Assembly (NCBI GenBank): GCA_035943935.1
Contig: DASZBR010000017.1
Location: 1 to 64,000 of the forward strand
Reading direction: 5' to 3'
From: DASZBR01 sp035943935
Lineage (GTDB): Bacteria > Pseudomonadota > Gammaproteobacteria > DASZBR01
DNA: 64,000 nucleotides
Shown piece by piece: positions 61,071-64,000 of this stretch. Position 1 is the first letter of the stretch, and each line of letters starts with the position of its first letter. The notes beneath the pieces are model-generated. The model was given only the letters and a program-made list of their open reading frames with translations, was not told where the DNA came from and did not search any database. Both the position numbers and the translations under genes were made by a program.

Positions 61071-64000
61071 TGCAGCGGGTGCGCCTTTAACGAGAGACGG
61101 TGCTTTCTCTTCCAGTATTTTTGTGCTTCTCATCACGCTTTGCTTTGCCGAAAGTTCCCACATCCATTTTTTTGTGCGTGCTCGTTGGATGAGAATAGCA
61201 ACGGCGCCCACACCGGTCAGTGCAAATACAGCAACTAAGAGGGCTTTTCCAATTGCTAGGCCAGTCGACGTTGGGTATCCTTCAATTTTTTTATTAATAC
61301 CGCGCTCATAAAATCTCTCGCGGTAGTCTTTGAGTCGTGATTCGACTGGTATGTGACTATTTAAATTACCAGTGAGGATGGACAAGTCTCTACTCAGTTC
61401 TATTTTCATGTGTAGATTAGCCGCTGTTTTTATTTGTTCTCGTATGCTTAGGAGTTCGTGCTTGATGTCTGGCGGGGTTTCATCTGTGATGTTGAAGTTG
61501 ATATCGCTAATTCCTTCTTCAAGCATCCTTTCTTTATTGTTGTAAATGATGCTATCAGCATGACAGTTATGTCTTTGGATAAATGCTTTACACATTTCAT
61601 CAAGTTTTGTATTGATTTCAGCTCTAGTGTGAAGTGCATTACCTTCCTTAGGCGGAAGCGCAAGACTCGTAACAAGATTAGTGTAGTCTTCTTTAATTTC
61701 GCCATTCACATGTTCTAGAAAAGCAATATCTCTCTTTCGTACGAGATTCAATGTCTTTGCGATGTCTTGTTGTTGACGTAATTCCTCTCGAACGGCTTTG
61801 GCGAGTACGCCTTGAGTATTATCCCTCGCTGCTTTAGATACTTTTTTTCCGCCAGCACCATCATAAATGCCTGCATAAGTAGGCGGTGCTTTGGGGGTAT
61901 TACTTTGAAGAGTGTTACTTTTTAGTTCAATGGTGACTACCGTAACATTGTCGGTCGAGCCATCTTTCCTGGCTTCATCGGTTAGATGTTGTGATGCCTG
62001 TGTAAGAGGGCCGTCAAAGTGCTCTAATTTCTCGGTCAGATATTCTATAAAACCACCTTTTTTCTTTACAAAGTATTTATCCGCTTCTCTCAGTCCATCG
62101 CTTGCAAGAATTACACATGCTTCTTCGTTTTCACCAAGGTCTACTGAACCGTCATAGATCTCAGGATCATGCCTTAGTAAATTGCCATGTGACGTACCAC
62201 CAATCGCGCGTGTCATATTGAGACCGGGTTTTCCGTTTGGTTTTCTTAGTCGAAGGGGCGCTTCATCGTCGCCATCTAACTCATCTTTGATGAAGTTATT
62301 TTCTCCAATGCGCGCTACTTCTGTTAGGTTTTCGCAGTCATGTAATTCGTTGATAGGTTCGCATTTAATAATTTTTTTAGTTGTTTTGTCTCTGATAACT
62401 AAAATGGCTTGGCTATCACCGGTATTTGCTAGCGAATACGAATCCCCATCTACTATGCAGACGAGGGCTGTTGACGCTTGGTGCTTATCTTGGCAAATGT
62501 CGTGAAGTGTTTCGATGCTTCTATAGAGAGCATTTGCTCTTTGATCCAGTGTGAGTGAAGAATATCTGCTATCAAGTTCGCCTGTGGTAAATGTATCTTC
62601 GTTTTGTGCTGTGGCATATCGACCTAAACGTCCTCCTTTCGTTGTCGCTATTTGCACAATTCCAGCATCACGCGTGCCAGTTGTGGTATCAATGATGTTG
62701 TAGAGTTCTGTGAGTATGAAATCCACAGGTTTCGAACCATTATTAGCCAAAATTTGCGCAACCATTGCAATAGCTTCATCCGATTCAATGCCTGCATTTT
62801 TGAGCGACCATAAAACAGGCGCTAAGCATTTGAATACAACTCTTGGGTGATCGTCATCGTTGAGTTTCCTGGTCAGAAAACTAGCGCCAAATCGTTGATC
62901 CACAACTTCTTTGCATTGAACATCTGTTTTCTCAGGATGTCTTTGTTTGTATTCCACATAATACTTTCTTTTTTCTTGTGTAAATACTTGTTCTAAATCT
63001 TTTACAAGAAGGACATTCAACAAGGAATCTTTTTTCAGAAAGTCTTCAGAACCTTTTTGCTGTTGAATAAGTATTCGGAAAACATCGTCTTGTGAAAATG
63101 AGATGCCTGGGCTTTTATGTTTCACAAAGCTTGCAATGAGTTTATGAGCTCTATTTGTATCAGCTTGTGCATCCTTGAGGTGTTGTAAAAACTCAAGGAA
63201 ACATTGGTCAGGATTCTTCTGAAAAGTCACTTTAAAATCCTGTGAAAGCATTTGATTTAACAGGGATTCTTTTTCATGTTCAATCAGTATTTTATAAAGA
63301 TAATTTTGTGTAACGGGGATCCCCAAGTTGTTTTTTTCTACAAAGTGACGAGTCATTATATAAAGCTTTGCCTTATCAACGCCTGCATTCTGGAGGTGTG
63401 TTAAAAAAGATATGAAAAATTCATCAGGGTTATCTTTAAAGGTTACAGTGAAATCATGTAAGAGCAGTTGATTTAACGGAGAATTTTCTTCGAGGTAATC
63501 TCCACGCTTTTCTCCGTATTGAATGAGTACTTGGATAATTTTGTCGAGCTGAGCTTTGTTATCTTCTCTGAATTTAGTGGCTGAAGCGTTCAGGTCCAGA
63601 TTGTTTTCGCGAGAATTCCAGAGATGTAATACAAATTGCGCTTGAATATTGGCGGTGAGATTTTTTTTGGATTTCGGCATATTAAGCAGATTTATTTTAG
63701 CATTCATATGATCATCGTCAGATCGTATTTTTTCGCGTTCTTTTTCTAACCACTTTGCTAGAATAATCATCGCATGCTCAGCTGCTTCTGGCTTAAAAGT
63801 CATTGAGTCAGTAGCGAGGAATCCAATCAGCATGGTTAATAGTTTAGAGGATAGAATGGGATGAGTGGTTTCACTAAAAAAAGTTTCTACTTCAGCTCGG
63901 TGCTGTTCGTATGACGGTTCTCCCTGAGAAGTAGGAACGGTGATTAACAGTGAAGCGTCTTCAGGTGCGATATCAAGACTGATGGAGAGATCTATATAAG
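61068..64000 (-). CDS. PP2C-like phosphatase with displaced DGxGG motif; partial, 5' end outside the window
   Basis: A Met exists at 63833, but the frame stays open to 64000 with no other start codon and reads naturally (ILSSKLLTMLIGFLATDS), so the gene continues past the edge; at least 976 codons are present. PP2C motifs in order: AQNEDTF (Asp codon 62595), ASTALVCI, ANTGDSQA, TRAIGG, ASDGL, GSTDNVTVV (near 61950), and only then YAGIYDGAGG (61848-61877), which in normal PP2C enzymes comes second. The N-terminal part has tandem repeats of about 75 residues (63027-63486). A C-terminal membrane helix (LAIGKALLVAVFALTGVGAV) follows. Candidate effector; enzyme activity is uncertain. Confidence 0.8.
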   Translation of the reverse strand, partial: YIDLSISLDIAPEDASLLITVPTSQGEPSYEQHRAEVETFFSETTHPILSSKLLTMLIGFLATDSMTFKPEAAEHAMIILAKWLEKEREKIRSDDDHMNAKINLLNMPKSKKNLTANIQAQFVLHLWNSRENNLDLNASATKFREDNKAQLDKIIQVLIQYGEKRGDYLEENSPLNQLLLHDFTVTFKDNPDEFFISFLTHLQNAGVDKAKLYIMTRHFVEKNNLGIPVTQNYLYKILIEHEKESLLNQMLSQDFKVTFQKNPDQCFLEFLQHLKDAQADTNRAHKLIASFVKHKSPGISFSQDDVFRILIQQQKGSEDFLKKDSLLNVLLVKDLEQVFTQEKRKYYVEYKQRHPEKTDVQCKEVVDQRFGASFLTRKLNDDDHPRVVFKCLAPVLWSLKNAGIESDEAIAMVAQILANNGSKPVDFILTELYNIIDTTTGTRDAGIVQIATTKGGRLGRYATAQNEDTFTTGELDSRYSSLTLDQRANALYRSIETLHDICQDKHQASTALVCIVDGDSYSLANTGDSQAILVIRDKTTKKIIKCEPINELHDCENLTEVARIGENNFIKDELDGDDEAPLRLRKPNGKPGLNMTRAIGGTSHGNLLRHDPEIYDGSVDLGENEEACVILASDGLREADKYFVKKKGGFIEYLTEKLEHFDGPLTQASQHLTDEARKDGSTDNVTVVTIELKSNTLQSNTPKAPPTYAGIYDGAGGKKVSKAARDNTQGVLAKAVREELRQQQDIAKTLNLVRKRDIAFLEHVNGEIKEDYTNLVTSLALPPKEGNALHTRAEINTKLDEMCKAFIQRHNCHADSIIYNNKERMLEEGISDINFNITDETPPDIKHELLSIREQIKTAANLHMKIELSRDLSILTGNLNSHIPVESRLKDYRERFYERGINKKIEGYPTSTGLAIGKALLVAVFALTGVGAVAILIQRARTKKWMWELSAKQSVMRSTKILEEKAPSLVKGAPAA

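Noticed and set aside
61848..61877. Reading YAGIYDGAGG as a remnant of a second PP2C domain
   Set aside because: No other PP2C motif follows it, and the main domain lacks exactly this motif, so one rearranged domain is the simpler reading; it stays open as an alternative.
1..64000. CRISPR array, IS transposase, tRNA or rRNA gene
   Set aside because: No regularly spaced direct repeats, no transposase-like frame and no tRNA cloverleaf or rRNA sequence was found by reading.

Overview
The window looks like a chromosomal segment of a host-associated gammaproteobacterium of the Legionellales (Coxiella/Legionella-like) type. The support is: an AT-rich genome with compact, overlapping operons; gammaproteobacterial gene orders (atp-glmU...glmS, accB-accC-prma-fis type); an IcmH/DotU-family protein, which in this group belongs to the Dot/Icm type IVB secretion system; and several eukaryotic-like genes (three SET-domain genes, an F-box/ankyrin gene, a PP2C-type phosphatase, large helical-repeat proteins). 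The genus cannot be fixed from the sequence alone. I see no rRNA, tRNA, CRISPR array or complete insertion sequence. No stretch without a gene is longer than about 205 bases.

Layout. 1-6986: the end of atpB, then atpEFHAGDC and glmU in one tightly packed operon. 6952-10925: a cassette between glmU and glmS (neighbours in many gammaproteobacteria), made of three tandem SET genes on the minus strand and a divergent VWA-domain gene. 11040-13574: glmS followed by a HEPN/MNT toxin-antitoxin pair. 13577-18609: a zinc exporter, a Pcm-like methyltransferase, two copies of a ParE-type toxin-antitoxin module flanking a serine hydrolase, and a quinone oxidoreductase. 18814-20700: F-box/ankyrin protein. 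20703-28019: gst, topA, dprA (with a palindromic element inside its coding region), engB, a degenerate lytic transglycosylase, dsbA, a TPR-methyltransferase.

27949-41115: two tandem EamA transporters, an 1183-residue repeat protein, rdgB, lipB, a small channel-like protein, rubredoxin, coaX, folD, a penicillin-acylase-family hydrolase, and an MFS efflux pump divergent from a LysR regulator. 41209-49867: a TrpR-like regulator, the complete histidine operon hisGDCBHAF-IE, and purH, which recycles the AICAR made by HisH/HisF. 49820-53408: an MFS pump and its TetR regulator sharing two palindromic operators, then a 582-residue orphan. 53431-61003 (minus): tkt, a DUF1284 protein, bioY, an LpxL-type acyltransferase, dotU, fis, prmA, accC and accB; bioY (biotin uptake) lies near the biotin-dependent accBC. 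61068-64000: a PP2C-like protein whose 5' end lies beyond the window.

The general pattern is conserved housekeeping operons interrupted by single large genes or small cassettes with eukaryotic-like or helical-repeat architecture, which are candidate secreted effectors. The most unusual observation is the PP2C-like protein at the right edge: its metal-binding GIYDGAGG segment lies after the C-terminal motif of the domain instead of near its start, which suggests a permuted phosphatase fold. Other noteworthy features are intragenic and intergenic palindromic repeats, and key residues missing in CoaX and the VirB1-like transglycosylase.
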